DNA of 8,169 nt from URNF01 sp045543675 (GCA_045543675.1 JAZPXM010000206.1:1-8169), one strand, 5' to 3'. Positions 1 to 6,618 are shown, counted from the first letter of the stretch. Notes: generated by a model from the letters alone, not told the origin. Numbers and translations are program-made.

Positions 1-1170
1 TTCGCCGTCAAATACACGGATAGTTGCATTATCATAACAAGCGGTAGGTTGTACTTTCAAGACACCGTTTTCACGGTCAATTTTGAATGCACAATGCAAG
101 TTGGCAAAAGTAGGCGTGCCAAGTCCCGAAATCGGATACCAATATTGCGAGAACTGTTTGGTTTCATAGGGTTCGAGCCACGCAAAGTTCGGCTGGTTAT
201 CCGAGTACGACCCTGCCATCAATTCGGCATATTCGCCATCGGTATCGGTAAGTGCATTTTCCCACGATTTTGATAACTGGCAATATGCCCACGTAAACAT
301 CTTCTTGCCGGGAGAAATGTGGTGATCACCGATATGCACCACACCGCAACCTTTGCCGTGGTCATAGCCACCGAAGAAATCATAATCAGAATACGAAGCG
401 AAATAAGAAGTTGCTTGTTTCGTGTTTTTATGCCATGAAATGTCGCGGTCGGTATCCATCGGGATACCGTTAAAAACGCCGTTACCGGCAATCGGATAGG
501 TCGTACGGGATTTCAAATAATGGAAATTAACGTACGTAACGTCCTGCGGGAAGAAGATCTGGTACTGTTCATTCACCAGCACCGCCGCATTTTCCCACCA
601 CAAAAACGAGCGGGTTGTATTGGTGCGGTTATACAAACGCATACGGGTCTCAAAGTAGTTGGCATTGGGATGTAAAACAATACCAACCATACCTTTCATA
701 CGGTCAATGGGATCGTGTTCGGAAAGCCAACAAATAACCGTACCGTCAGTCTGTGTTTCAACCGTATAATCGCACGGCATAAAACCGGATGCACGGTGAT
801 GGAACGGCCAGTTAAATTCCACGCCGCCCGAAATCCAGGAGCCGAGCACGCCGATAAGCGCAGGTTTAATTACGTGCTGTTTATAGAAATAATCGTACCC
901 CGTCGTTTTATCCAAAGCAGAATATACTCTGCCGCCGATTTCAGGGAGAATTTCAATCTTCACATATTTGTTCTCAAGGGTAACAACCGTATATTCTCTG
1001 TCTTCTTTGTGGGAACGGTCTACTTCCATTACCACCTTGTTAGGATACGGTCTGCCGCTGGTACGCTGATGCACACGGTTTTCCGCAAACATCGGAAATT
1101 CTTCCGCCGCGGGTTCAGGATATGTGGGGATGACCAATTTGCCAACGGTAACATTTACTTTTTTATTCAT
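1..1170 (-). CDS. DUF5107-domain protein, N-terminal 390 residues (3' end beyond the window)
   Basis: Recognised as the DUF5107 family, large bacterial proteins with an N-terminal galactose-mutarotase-like beta-sandwich, often followed by TPR repeats (family knowledge). The frame is open from the ATG at 1170 to the left edge, so only the N-terminal domain is visible; relatives often reach about 1,000 residues. Conserved stretches seen: ILPEIGGR (74-81), GGVEFNWPFHHR (115-126), WWENAAV (191-197), GGYDHGK (267-273), SQYWYPI (341-347). No signal peptide or membrane segment is visible, so it is probably cytoplasmic. The start is supported by an AAAGGGTGG ribosome site just upstream. It is divergent from an AraC-type regulator across 111 bp, the usual arrangement of activator and target. 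A carbohydrate-related role is inferred from the fold and neighbours; no reaction is established. Family assignment is confident, function is not. Confidence 0.88.
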   Translation of the reverse strand, partial: MNKKVNVTVGKLVIPTYPEPAAEEFPMFAENRVHQRTSGRPYPNKVVMEVDRSHKEDREYTVVTLENKYVKIEILPEIGGRVYSALDKTTGYDYFYKQHVIKPALIGVLGSWISGGVEFNWPFHHRASGFMPCDYTVETQTDGTVICWLSEHDPIDRMKGMVGIVLHPNANYFETRMRLYNRTNTTRSFLWWENAAVLVNEQYQIFFPQDVTYVNFHYLKSRTTYPIAGNGVFNGIPMDTDRDISWHKNTKQATSYFASYSDYDFFGGYDHGKGCGVVHIGDHHISPGKKMFTWAYCQLSKSWENALTDTDGEYAELMAGSYSDNQPNFAWLEPYETKQFSQYWYPISGLGTPTFANLHCAFKIDRENGVLKVQPTACYDNATIRVFDGE

Positions 1171-1206
1171 AAAAAACCACCCTTTACATTTATCATTTTT
1201 TATTGT

Positions 1207-1215
1207 ATCATACCA
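1207..1215 (-). promoter_or_regulatory. Extended -10 promoter for the DUF5107 gene
   Basis: On the minus strand this reads TGGTATGAT, an extended -10 (TGn plus TATGAT), with an overlapping alternative TACAAT immediately downstream. The expected -35 position (about 1230-1235) has no TTGACA-like hexamer. This fits a promoter that depends on an activator bound at the adjacent repeats. It predicts a transcript start near 1200 and a leader of about 30 nt carrying the AAAGGGTGG ribosome site. Confidence 0.5.
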
Positions 1216-1243
1216 TTGAAAAGCGTAAAATTATAGATAAAAT
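1216..1243 (+). promoter_or_regulatory. Candidate promoter for the AraC-type regulator
   Basis: TTGAAA (1216-1221) and TAAAAT (1238-1243) are separated by 16 bp and lie about 40 bp before the GTG start at 1282. One ATCTTACG-type half-site lies inside the spacer and another overlaps the end of the -10. Binding of the regulator here would be expected to block its own promoter, so autorepression is inferred. Confidence 0.45.
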
Positions 1244-1270
1244 CTTACGCACTTTTTAACTTATCTTACG
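1223..1270. promoter_or_regulatory. Three-copy half-site array, probable AraC-family operator
   Basis: ATCTTACGC (1242-1250) and ATCTTACG (1263-1270) are direct repeats whose starts are exactly 21 bp apart, two helical turns. GCGTAAAAT (1223-1231) is an inverted copy differing at one position. Direct half-sites 21 bp apart are the classical geometry for AraC-family dimers (araI1/araI2 of E. coli). Seen from the DUF5107 promoter, the direct repeats are centred near -46 and -66, a good place for activation. That the adjacent AraC-type protein binds here is inference. Confidence 0.55.
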
Positions 1271-1281
1271 GTGGTGGTTTT

Positions 1282-2070
1282 GTGTTATCTTTACCGACAG
1301 ATATCGTTTGCGGCTATTTTCATTCAGCAGAACAGTTTGGCGATTCTTTGCACACACCGCGGCGCGTAGCGGAAATGTTCGAAATTGAGTTTTATCAAAA
1401 TGATGGCGGTATCACCTACTGCGACGACAAAGCATACCATATACACAAACATTATATACAGATAGCCAAGCCTGGGCAGGTGCGCCATACAGCGCTCCCC
1501 TTCTCTACCCAATTCCTAAAATTCAAGGCAGACGGTGACCTTGCTGCGCGGTTAACAGCGGCGGAAGAGTACTTTTTCTGCAACCATGCTGAAAAGGTCA
1601 AAAAACTATTAGATGATATCATTATCATATCTGAGCAAAGCGAATCTAACCCGCTACGATTATATAGTAAACTGCTTGCCGTTTTAGACGTGATACTGAA
1701 TGACGCGGCGGCACCGACGATACAAGACAAAGCAACCGCTGACGTTATCCGTACCGCAAAACGGTTTATCGAGCAACATGCAACAGAAAATATTTCACTC
1801 GCAGACATTGCTAAAACGGTGAATTTAAGCAAGACCTACTTTCACACCCTTTTCACAAACGCCGTTGGAAAGACACCTCACGACTATCTCATTATCTGCC
1901 GTATCAACACCGTCAAAAAGATGCTGTGGGACAGTGCAAACAGCATCGGCTATATCGCCGAAAGTTGCGGGTTTGGTTGCCAACAGTATCTCAACAAGAT
2001 TTTTAAACAGCAAACCGGTATGACGCCCGGTCAATACCGCAAATCCATAGGCGAAAATTACTTGTTATAA
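1282..2070 (+). CDS. AraC-family transcriptional regulator (divergent from the DUF5107 gene)
   Basis: A 262-residue DNA-binding regulator. The C-terminal AraC/XylS domain covers about residues 154-255, with the first helix-turn-helix around ISLADIAKTVNLSKTYFHTL (171-190), the second around SIGYIAESCGFGCQQYLNKI (221-240), and the family signature ending FKQQTGMTPGQYRK. The N-terminal part, about 1-140, resembles the cupin-like effector domain of the family, with HIHKHYIQIAKPGQVRH near 53-69. The start is GTG at 1282, just after a GGTGG ribosome site with a short 4-nt spacer; there is no in-frame alternative start close upstream. It faces the DUF5107 gene across 111 bp holding three repeated half-sites, so it probably controls that gene and itself. 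The ligand is unknown, likely a sugar or derivative. A palindromic terminator follows its stop codon directly. Confidence 0.92.
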   Translation: MLSLPTDIVCGYFHSAEQFGDSLHTPRRVAEMFEIEFYQNDGGITYCDDKAYHIHKHYIQIAKPGQVRHTALPFSTQFLKFKADGDLAARLTAAEEYFFCNHAEKVKKLLDDIIIISEQSESNPLRLYSKLLAVLDVILNDAAAPTIQDKATADVIRTAKRFIEQHATENISLADIAKTVNLSKTYFHTLFTNAVGKTPHDYLIICRINTVKKMLWDSANSIGYIAESCGFGCQQYLNKIFKQQTGMTPGQYRKSIGENYLL

Positions 2071-2074
2071 ATAT

Positions 2075-2108
2075 AAAAAGGTGTCTATCCGCGGATAGAC
2101 ACCTTTTT
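2075..2108. terminator. Bidirectional terminator between convergent genes
   Basis: A perfect 34-bp palindrome: an A5 run, a 12-bp GC-containing arm beginning GGTGTCTATCCG, its exact complement, then a T5 run. It can end transcription both from the AraC gene on the plus strand and from the fumarase beta gene on the minus strand. The TAA stop of the fumarase gene (2109-2107) lies inside the base of the hairpin. Confidence 0.9.
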
Positions 2109-2664
2109 ATCGATGTGATTGCAAATATTGCTGTCGTCCGATCTCGTAAAGGTTATTTCCTTTACAATCTATAATTACTGTCAAAGGCATATCTTTCACC
2201 GTTAATTTACATAAACTTTCCGCACCGAGATCTTCAAAAGCAATCATTTCCGCTTTTTGCACGCATTTTGCCAACAATGCACCCGCGCCGCCGATAGCGC
2301 CGAAGTATACGCCGCTGTATTGTTTCATTGCTGCAACGACCGTTTCCGTTCGCGCACCTTTTCCTATCATACCGCGCGCGCCGACAGACAGCATTGTTGG
2401 GGCATACGCATCCATTCTACCGCTGGTGGTAGGACCGGCAGAACCAATAACTGCATCGGGCTTAGCAGGTGTAGGACCCACGTAATATATGGTCGCATCC
2501 ATAGGATCAAACGGCAATTTTTCGCCGCGTGCCAACATTTCGCACATCCGTTTATGCCCTGCATCACGGGATGTATATATCTCACCCGACAACAGTACCG
2601 TGTCCCCCGCTTTGAGCGTTTTGGCTATCGCTTCTGTTAAGGGTAAAGTAATATGCCTTGTCAT
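2107..2664 (-). CDS. Class I fumarate hydratase / tartrate dehydratase-type hydro-lyase, beta subunit
   Basis: This 185-residue protein is the C-terminal-domain subunit of two-part class I (iron-sulfur) fumarases, also called the TtdB type. With the alpha subunit it forms a cytoplasmic lyase that reversibly adds water to fumarate or a related unsaturated diacid. Seen motifs: GEIYTSRDAGHK (27-38), YVGPTP (61-66), GSAGPTTSGRMD (74-85), GARGMIGKG (95-103) and GAIGGAGALLA (122-132). Length is normal for the separate subunit. I choose ATG at 2664 rather than the GTG at 2667, because the GGAGG site (2676-2672) is 7 nt from the ATG. The ATG shares its A with the TGA stop of the alpha gene, so translation is probably coupled. 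The natural substrate could be malate/fumarate, L-tartrate or another hydroxy-diacid; sequence alone does not separate these. Confidence 0.92.
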   Translation of the reverse strand: MTRHITLPLTEAIAKTLKAGDTVLLSGEIYTSRDAGHKRMCEMLARGEKLPFDPMDATIYYVGPTPAKPDAVIGSAGPTTSGRMDAYAPTMLSVGARGMIGKGARTETVVAAMKQYSGVYFGAIGGAGALLAKCVQKAEMIAFEDLGAESLCKLTVKDMPLTVIIDCKGNNLYEIGRQQYLQSHR

Positions 2665-3506
2665 CACAACACCTCCGTTTTATGGCGGGTGGCGTGGCAA
2701 TTGATGTTGACGGCGCACGGCATTCCTGCGATATGTGTCGGCATCGTCTCTATATTCACTGCTAACGCGGTTGTTTTACCGCCAAAGCCCTGCGGTCCAA
2801 TCCCCAAAGCGTTGATTTTCTCTAAAAGTTCGTCTTCTAACGCCGCATAATACGGGTCGGCGTGGGACGTATTAACAGGACGCATCAGCGCTTTTTTGGA
2901 AAGCAAAGTCACTTTATCAAACGTACCGCCGATACCAACACCGATCACCATCGGCGGACAAGGATTGGGGCCCGCCTTTTCTACCGTTTCTAAAATAAAC
3001 GATTTGATACCTTCGATACCGTCGGACGGCTTAAGCATTTTCACAGCGCTCATATTTTCACTGCCAAAACCCTTAGGACCCACCGTAATCTTCACGTTTT
3101 CGCCTGCAACAATATCGATATACAGCATAGCAGGGGTATTGTCGCCCGTATTGCCGCGGCGGACCGGGTCAGCAACCACAGATTTACGCAAGTAGCCGTT
3201 TTGATAGCCACGGCGCACCCCTTCGTTGACTGCTTCAGTAAGGTCACCGTCTACTAAGTGAACATCCTGCCCAATTTCCAGAAATACGCACGCCATACCC
3301 GTGTCCTGACAAATAGGCACGTTGTCCGCATCTGCAATACGATAGTTTTCAATAATATTATCCATAATGGTTTTTGCGATGTCCCCGTCTTCTACGGCGC
3401 GGCAACGCAAAATCGCATCTTTCACATCTGCGGGCAGATGGTAACACGCGTCTATGCACAACCGCTCCACCGCATCGGTAATTTTTGTAACAGACAATTC
3501 TCTCAT
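2664..3506 (-). CDS. Class I fumarate hydratase / tartrate dehydratase-type hydro-lyase, alpha subunit
   Basis: A 280-residue subunit of the TtdA/FumA N-terminal type that carries the catalytic 4Fe-4S cluster. Three cysteines in the positions known to hold the cluster in class I fumarases are visible: C66 in PICQDTG, C183 in GPNPCPP, and C270 in NINCHATRH. Other conserved parts are NTGDNTPAMLYIDIV (119-133) and GPKGFGSENMS (143-153). Such enzymes are oxygen-sensitive, which fits an anaerobe. Start ATG 3506 follows an AGGGAG ribosome site, placed in the 14-nt gap after the stop codon of the upstream AraC regulator. It overlaps the beta gene by one base. This regulator-alpha-beta order suggests one transcript. 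Substrate identity is open, as for the beta subunit; the regulator and sugar-dehydrogenase neighbours hint at a sugar-acid or hydroxy-diacid pathway rather than housekeeping TCA metabolism (inference). Confidence 0.93.
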   Translation of the reverse strand: MRELSVTKITDAVERLCIDACYHLPADVKDAILRCRAVEDGDIAKTIMDNIIENYRIADADNVPICQDTGMACVFLEIGQDVHLVDGDLTEAVNEGVRRGYQNGYLRKSVVADPVRRGNTGDNTPAMLYIDIVAGENVKITVGPKGFGSENMSAVKMLKPSDGIEGIKSFILETVEKAGPNPCPPMVIGVGIGGTFDKVTLLSKKALMRPVNTSHADPYYAALEDELLEKINALGIGPQGFGGKTTALAVNIETMPTHIAGMPCAVNINCHATRHKTEVL

Positions 3507-3520
3507 AAATACTCCCTATA

Positions 3521-4375
3521 TCAGCAGAAAAAGCCCGCAAGGCAACCTTTCCACTTACTCTGTTGTTTACTGAATTCGGTGGGTGTCAGTCCCGTAACCC
3601 GCTTAAACACGCGCGAAAAATACTCGGGCGATTCAAAACCAAGGCGTTCGGAGATGCTTCTAAACGACAAATCTGTGTCGCAAATCAATCGTATAGCTTC
3701 ATCAATACGCAACTTTGTAAAATACGTCATAATACCCATACCGACATCCTGTCGAAACACCCGCAAAGCGGTATTTTGTCCGACGCCGATATCTTTTGAA
3801 AGCATTTCCAAAGTAATCGGCTCAGACAGATGCGCAGACAAATAGTTTTTAATCTGTTCGGTGAGTTGCTGGTCGCTCGCGTGGGTGGAAGTCTTCATCT
3901 GTTCAGGCAAAACCAGACTGCGGTCTTCACTGTTTGATAAATGCAAGTGTAGCAAAAACATTTCAAGCGCCGTCTTACAATACTGCAACAGCATTGCGTT
4001 TTCCGACTGATTTGCGGCGTCACCAAACACCTGCGACGCGGCATAGAAATAGTCAAGCAATATTTCCCCTGCACGTCCGTACAAAGGAAACGGTTTATTA
4101 AACACAATCTGTGATAATGAAGACAAATCGCCGCTAAAAAACGTTTTTGCGTAGGATATGTTCTTGGTTTCTTTCGCTTTCATAACCACTTCCGTATTAG
4201 GCGCGGCTATTACCACCTCACCCGTACGCAGTTCGAAGCGTTCGCCGTTTATGGTCAATTCCGCTTCACCGTGCATCATCCAACGCAACGTATATTCTTT
4301 TTCTTTTTCTTCCCAAGGCGTATTTGTCAGCACCATATGATCAAACTTGCATGCAGCGAAAATACAAGTTACCAT
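3521..4375 (-). CDS. AraC-family transcriptional regulator (first gene of the fumarase operon)
   Basis: A 284-residue regulator. About residues 20-85 form a cupin-like AraC effector domain (HGEAELTINGERFELRTGEVVIAAPNTE-type beta pattern). The C-terminal AraC domain lies at about 170-270, with helix-turn-helix segments around ITLEMLSKDIGVGQNTALRV (187-206) and SFRSISERLGFESPEYFSRV (237-256), closing with FKRVTGLTPTEFSK. The start at 4375 is chosen for its AAGGAG site; a 51-codon upstream extension is open but cysteine-rich, unlike the family, and overlaps the divergent gene. It is co-directional with the fumarase alpha gene 14 nt downstream and divergent from the Gfo/Idh/MocA dehydrogenase, so it probably controls one or both. 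The short C-terminal tail rich in Gly, Phe and Cys is unusual but makes no clear sense. Effector unknown. Confidence 0.92.
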   Translation of the reverse strand: MVTCIFAACKFDHMVLTNTPWEEKEKEYTLRWMMHGEAELTINGERFELRTGEVVIAAPNTEVVMKAKETKNISYAKTFFSGDLSSLSQIVFNKPFPLYGRAGEILLDYFYAASQVFGDAANQSENAMLLQYCKTALEMFLLHLHLSNSEDRSLVLPEQMKTSTHASDQQLTEQIKNYLSAHLSEPITLEMLSKDIGVGQNTALRVFRQDVGMGIMTYFTKLRIDEAIRLICDTDLSFRSISERLGFESPEYFSRVFKRVTGLTPTEFSKQQSKWKGCLAGFFC

Positions 4376-4511
4376 AAGTTTCTCCTTAATTATACATATA
4401 ATAAAAATCGTGCAGGTTTTTGGTGAGAATTTACATTGTTTGCAAATAACGGGTGCTTTACAATAATTATGACAGCACCAACAACTTTTGTCAAGAAAAG
4501 GAGCGATTTTT
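4376..4511. promoter_or_regulatory. Divergent control region, AraC-fumarase operon versus dehydrogenase gene
   Basis: An AT-rich 136-bp gap. For the plus strand, TTGTTT (4436-4441) and TACAAT (4459-4464) are 17 bp apart, giving a predicted start near 4471. An inverted repeat GGTGCT (4452-4457) and AGCACC (4474-4479) brackets that -10, and TTGGTG (4420-4425) is a further inverted partner of CACCAA (4477-4482). TTTACA occurs twice (4430-4435, 4457-4462). On the minus strand TATTAT (4403-4398) or TATAAT (4394-4389) could serve the AraC operon, with no good -35. These repeats are candidate operators for the adjacent AraC-type protein, less regular than those at 1223-1270. Confidence 0.4.
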
Positions 4512-5615
4512 ATGATTCGTTTAGGCATTATCGGTTGCGGTAATATGACAGGGCAACATTTAGATTCTTTCGAAAAGTTGAAAGACGTTCTTCGAGTGAC
4601 TGTCGTTTGCGATTTAATGGCGGAACGTGCCGAACGTGCAATGGAAATACTGGGTGCAGAACGTTTTGATACCGATTATCACAACATTTTGGAGGATGTA
4701 GATGCAGTATTGGTGGTACTCCCCCACAAGTTACATTTTTCGGCAGGTAAATTTTTCATCGAAAACGGCAAACACGTATTGATGGAAAAGCCGCTGTGTA
4801 TCAAAGAGCAAGAATGTCTTGAATTAACCGCGCTCGCAGAAAAACACGGTGTCACACTAATGACCGCCTACCCCGTACGATTCTGGGAAGAAATTAACAA
4901 AATGAAGGAATATATGGAATCGGGTATTGTCGGCGACGTGTTCCAGATGACCATATATACCGACCACTACAACCCCGCCCGCGATACGCGCGGCACCTGG
5001 ATGACCTGCGCAGGTATGGGCGGCGGTCAAACGTTCAGTCACGGTTGCCACTACATCGACATCATGTTATGGTTCTTAGGAAATCCCGTAACCGGTACCC
5101 ATATGGGCACCAACCGCGGTACGCCGTGGATGGACCGTGAAGGCACCAGCCACGCGGTTATTAAGTTCGAAAACGGTACTATCGGTTATCATACGGGTAC
5201 CTGGGGTGCCAAAGGTACTACCAACTGGTTTAAGGTGGAAATTTACGGTACTGAAGGCACACTTTCGTTCAGCAACACCGGCAAATACAAAAACAAATTG
5301 ATGTTGCTGCGCAACGTCGGTATTCCCGAAGAAGAAAAAAGCGAAACCATCCTTTGGGATAAAGAGGGCGGTGACGCCAAAAACACGTCGGGCGAAATCG
5401 AACATTTTGTGGACTGTGTGTTGAACAACACCACACCGCTTACCAACGGATATACCAGTACTACCGGCCTTCGCGTTATCTGGAAATTGTACGAAGCGGA
5501 AATGGCGGGCACTGTCGCCGATTTGCGCGGACTGGGTTTTGAACAACCGTTTATTTCGGAATCCATTTGTTCCTTTGATTGCGATAGCGAAGAAGCTACC
5601 GCGGATTATAACTAA
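4512..5615 (+). CDS. Gfo/Idh/MocA-family NAD(P)-dependent oxidoreductase
   Basis: A 367-residue cytoplasmic dehydrogenase. Residues 1-120 are a Rossmann fold with the dinucleotide-binding GIIGCGNM (5-12) and the family EKPL motif (92-95), whose Lys93 is a conserved catalytic residue. Residues about 122-340 are the substrate-binding domain, with GGGQTFSHGCHYIDIMLW (170-187) containing His180 and Asp183 in the usual active-site positions. Members oxidise or reduce sugars, inositols and amino-sugar derivatives; the sequence does not tell which. ATG 4512 is chosen because AAGGAG lies 8 nt upstream; an in-frame TTG at 4488 lies before that site and is not supported. Being divergent from an AraC regulator suggests induction by its own substrate. 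No partner gene follows; a 10-bp hairpin starts right after the stop codon. Confidence 0.93.
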   Translation: MIRLGIIGCGNMTGQHLDSFEKLKDVLRVTVVCDLMAERAERAMEILGAERFDTDYHNILEDVDAVLVVLPHKLHFSAGKFFIENGKHVLMEKPLCIKEQECLELTALAEKHGVTLMTAYPVRFWEEINKMKEYMESGIVGDVFQMTIYTDHYNPARDTRGTWMTCAGMGGGQTFSHGCHYIDIMLWFLGNPVTGTHMGTNRGTPWMDREGTSHAVIKFENGTIGYHTGTWGAKGTTNWFKVEIYGTEGTLSFSNTGKYKNKLMLLRNVGIPEEEKSETILWDKEGGDAKNTSGEIEHFVDCVLNNTTPLTNGYTSTTGLRVIWKLYEAEMAGTVADLRGLGFEQPFISESICSFDCDSEEATADYN

Positions 5616-5644
5616 GCAAAAAGAAAACGGGCGCTTCTTTTTGC
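5616..5644 (+). other. Stem-loop directly after the dehydrogenase stop codon
   Basis: GCAAAAAGAA (5616-5625) and TTCTTTTTGC (5635-5644) are perfect inverted repeats around a 9-base loop. The stem is AT-rich and not followed by a T-run, so it is a poor terminator. It could protect the 3' end of the mRNA or be chance in purine-rich DNA. The strong terminator for this gene is at 5785-5820. Confidence 0.4.
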
Positions 5645-5784
5645 GAAAGAAATAAAAAAGAAAGTTGAGCGAAGAGAATGAAAAAAGCAAGCATCTTACT
5701 GTTTCTCGGCGTTAGTGCTTAACAAAGTGAAATAATCCTCTTCTCATGATTCTCTCCGCTGCGCTGTTTCTTCAAACGCATAGC
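5645..5784. other. Intergenic stretch with long-range inverted repeat and signal-peptide-like mini-ORF
   Basis: There is no ordinary gene here. AGCGAAGAGAAT (5668-5679) is complementary, with one mismatch, to ATTCTCTCCGCT (5749-5760), leaving a loop of about 69 bases. The mismatch becomes a G-U pair in a minus-strand RNA. At 5678-5722 on the plus strand a 14-codon frame reads MKKASILLFLGVSA and then stops; this looks like the first part of a bacterial signal peptide but has only a poor ribosome site. It may be a decayed 5' end of a secreted protein gene or chance. Confidence 0.3.
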
Positions 5785-5820
5785 AAAAAAGCGACAATGC
5801 AAATGCATTGTCGCTTTTTT
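5785..5820. terminator. Bidirectional terminator between dehydrogenase and kinase/phosphatase genes
   Basis: A6, then GCGACAATGCA, a short AA centre, TGCATTGTCGC and T6: two 17-bp arms that match perfectly. It serves the plus-strand dehydrogenase and the minus-strand phosphatase. The TAA stop of the phosphatase gene (5821-5819) overlaps the outer end of the T6 run, repeating the design seen at 2075-2108. Confidence 0.9.
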
Positions 5821-6613
5821 ATAATTTTAAGGCATACGGTTTTCTTTGTTTGAAATAATATGTTGCATCAAAACCAATATCCTTTAAGACAGCGGCGGCT
5901 TCGGCAAATCGTAACGCCGCGTTTCGGGGCGTGTGTGCATCTGAACCCAAGGTTATCAACCGTCCGCCCAACGCATAATACCGTTTTAACAAAAAGGGCA
6001 TTACGCCTTTGGGATGTGCCGTGTTTACTTCCAAAGCCATCCCCCGCGCAATCAATTTCTTTAACAACTGTTCTATTTCCGCTGTGAAATCCGTTATGGA
6101 AATGTCCCGATGATACTTTTCCCTGACATACCGAAACGGGTAATCTATATGCGGTAAAATATCCCCGTCAACCGTCCCGACGGTTTTTAACAAATCATCA
6201 AAATACGCCGCGAGATACCGCCGTATCGTTTTCATATCCACAGCAGAAAAGTCTACATCCGAAAACGACATATTAAAGCCATCTACGGTAATAAAATGGG
6301 TAGATGCAATGACCACGTCATAGTCGCACAGCGACAGCACCTGTTTTGTAACATCAGGAAACAAAAACCCGTCACCAAGTTCCACGCCGGTCAATATTTC
6401 CATATCGGGATACTGTACGCGCAAGCGTTTCACTTCGTCTGCCGCTTGTTTAATAGGCGTGTAAATATCCATTTCCCGATATCGTATTGTATCACAATGG
6501 TCGGTCACCGCAAAAATATGAACGCCTTTTTCACGTTGTGCCAACAACATATCTTCAATTTTACAAACCGAATCGTGCGACACTTCACAATGGGTATGCA
6601 TATCTGCAAACAT
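5819..6613 (-). CDS. PHP-family phosphoesterase, histidinol-phosphatase (HisK) type
   Basis: A 264-residue metal-dependent phosphoesterase of the PHP superfamily. Metal ligands expected of the family are visible in order: DMHTH (4-8), TDHCD (37-41), GVELG with Glu78, STH with His106, HIDYPFRY with His155, EVNT (195-198) and GSDAHTP (223-229). Length matches histidinol-phosphatases that cleave L-histidinol phosphate. No histidine-biosynthesis gene is in the window, and the gene follows a sugar kinase by only 5 nt, so a sugar-phosphate or other phosphate substrate is an open alternative. ATG 6613 is chosen because AAAGG (6626-6622), inside the last codons of the kinase gene, is 8 nt away; the GTG at 6622 overlaps that site. 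Transcription ends at the palindrome over its stop codon. Confidence 0.88.
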   Translation of the reverse strand: MFADMHTHCEVSHDSVCKIEDMLLAQREKGVHIFAVTDHCDTIRYREMDIYTPIKQAADEVKRLRVQYPDMEILTGVELGDGFLFPDVTKQVLSLCDYDVVIASTHFITVDGFNMSFSDVDFSAVDMKTIRRYLAAYFDDLLKTVGTVDGDILPHIDYPFRYVREKYHRDISITDFTAEIEQLLKKLIARGMALEVNTAHPKGVMPFLLKRYYALGGRLITLGSDAHTPRNAALRFAEAAAVLKDIGFDATYYFKQRKPYALKL

Positions 6614-6618
6614 CGTTA

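Noticed and set aside
1216..1231. Possible catabolite-repression (cre) site TTGAAAAGCG...
   Set aside because: The spacing of the G-C core does not fit the cre consensus; the bases are better explained as a -35 element and an operator half-site.
715..1236. Open frame of 173 codons on the plus strand
   Set aside because: Antisense to well-conserved DUF5107 coding sequence and into the control region; composition is low-quality (many Phe, Ile, Arg) with no recognisable domain.
3258..3845. Open frame of 195 codons on the plus strand
   Set aside because: Antisense to the fumarase alpha and AraC genes, which both have clear family motifs and ribosome sites; no domain of its own.
4488..4511. Upstream TTG start for the Gfo/Idh/MocA gene
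   Set aside because: It lies before the AAGGAG site; the Rossmann fold begins right after ATG 4512 as expected for the family.
4376..4528. 51-codon N-terminal extension of the second AraC regulator, starting at 4528
   Set aside because: It is cysteine-rich and unlike AraC proteins, runs through the divergent promoter region and into the first codons of the dehydrogenase gene, while ATG 4375 has an AAGGAG site at good distance.
5076..5690. Open frame of 204 codons on the minus strand
   Set aside because: Antisense to the dehydrogenase gene, very Phe-rich, crosses the intergenic hairpin; a shadow of the real gene.
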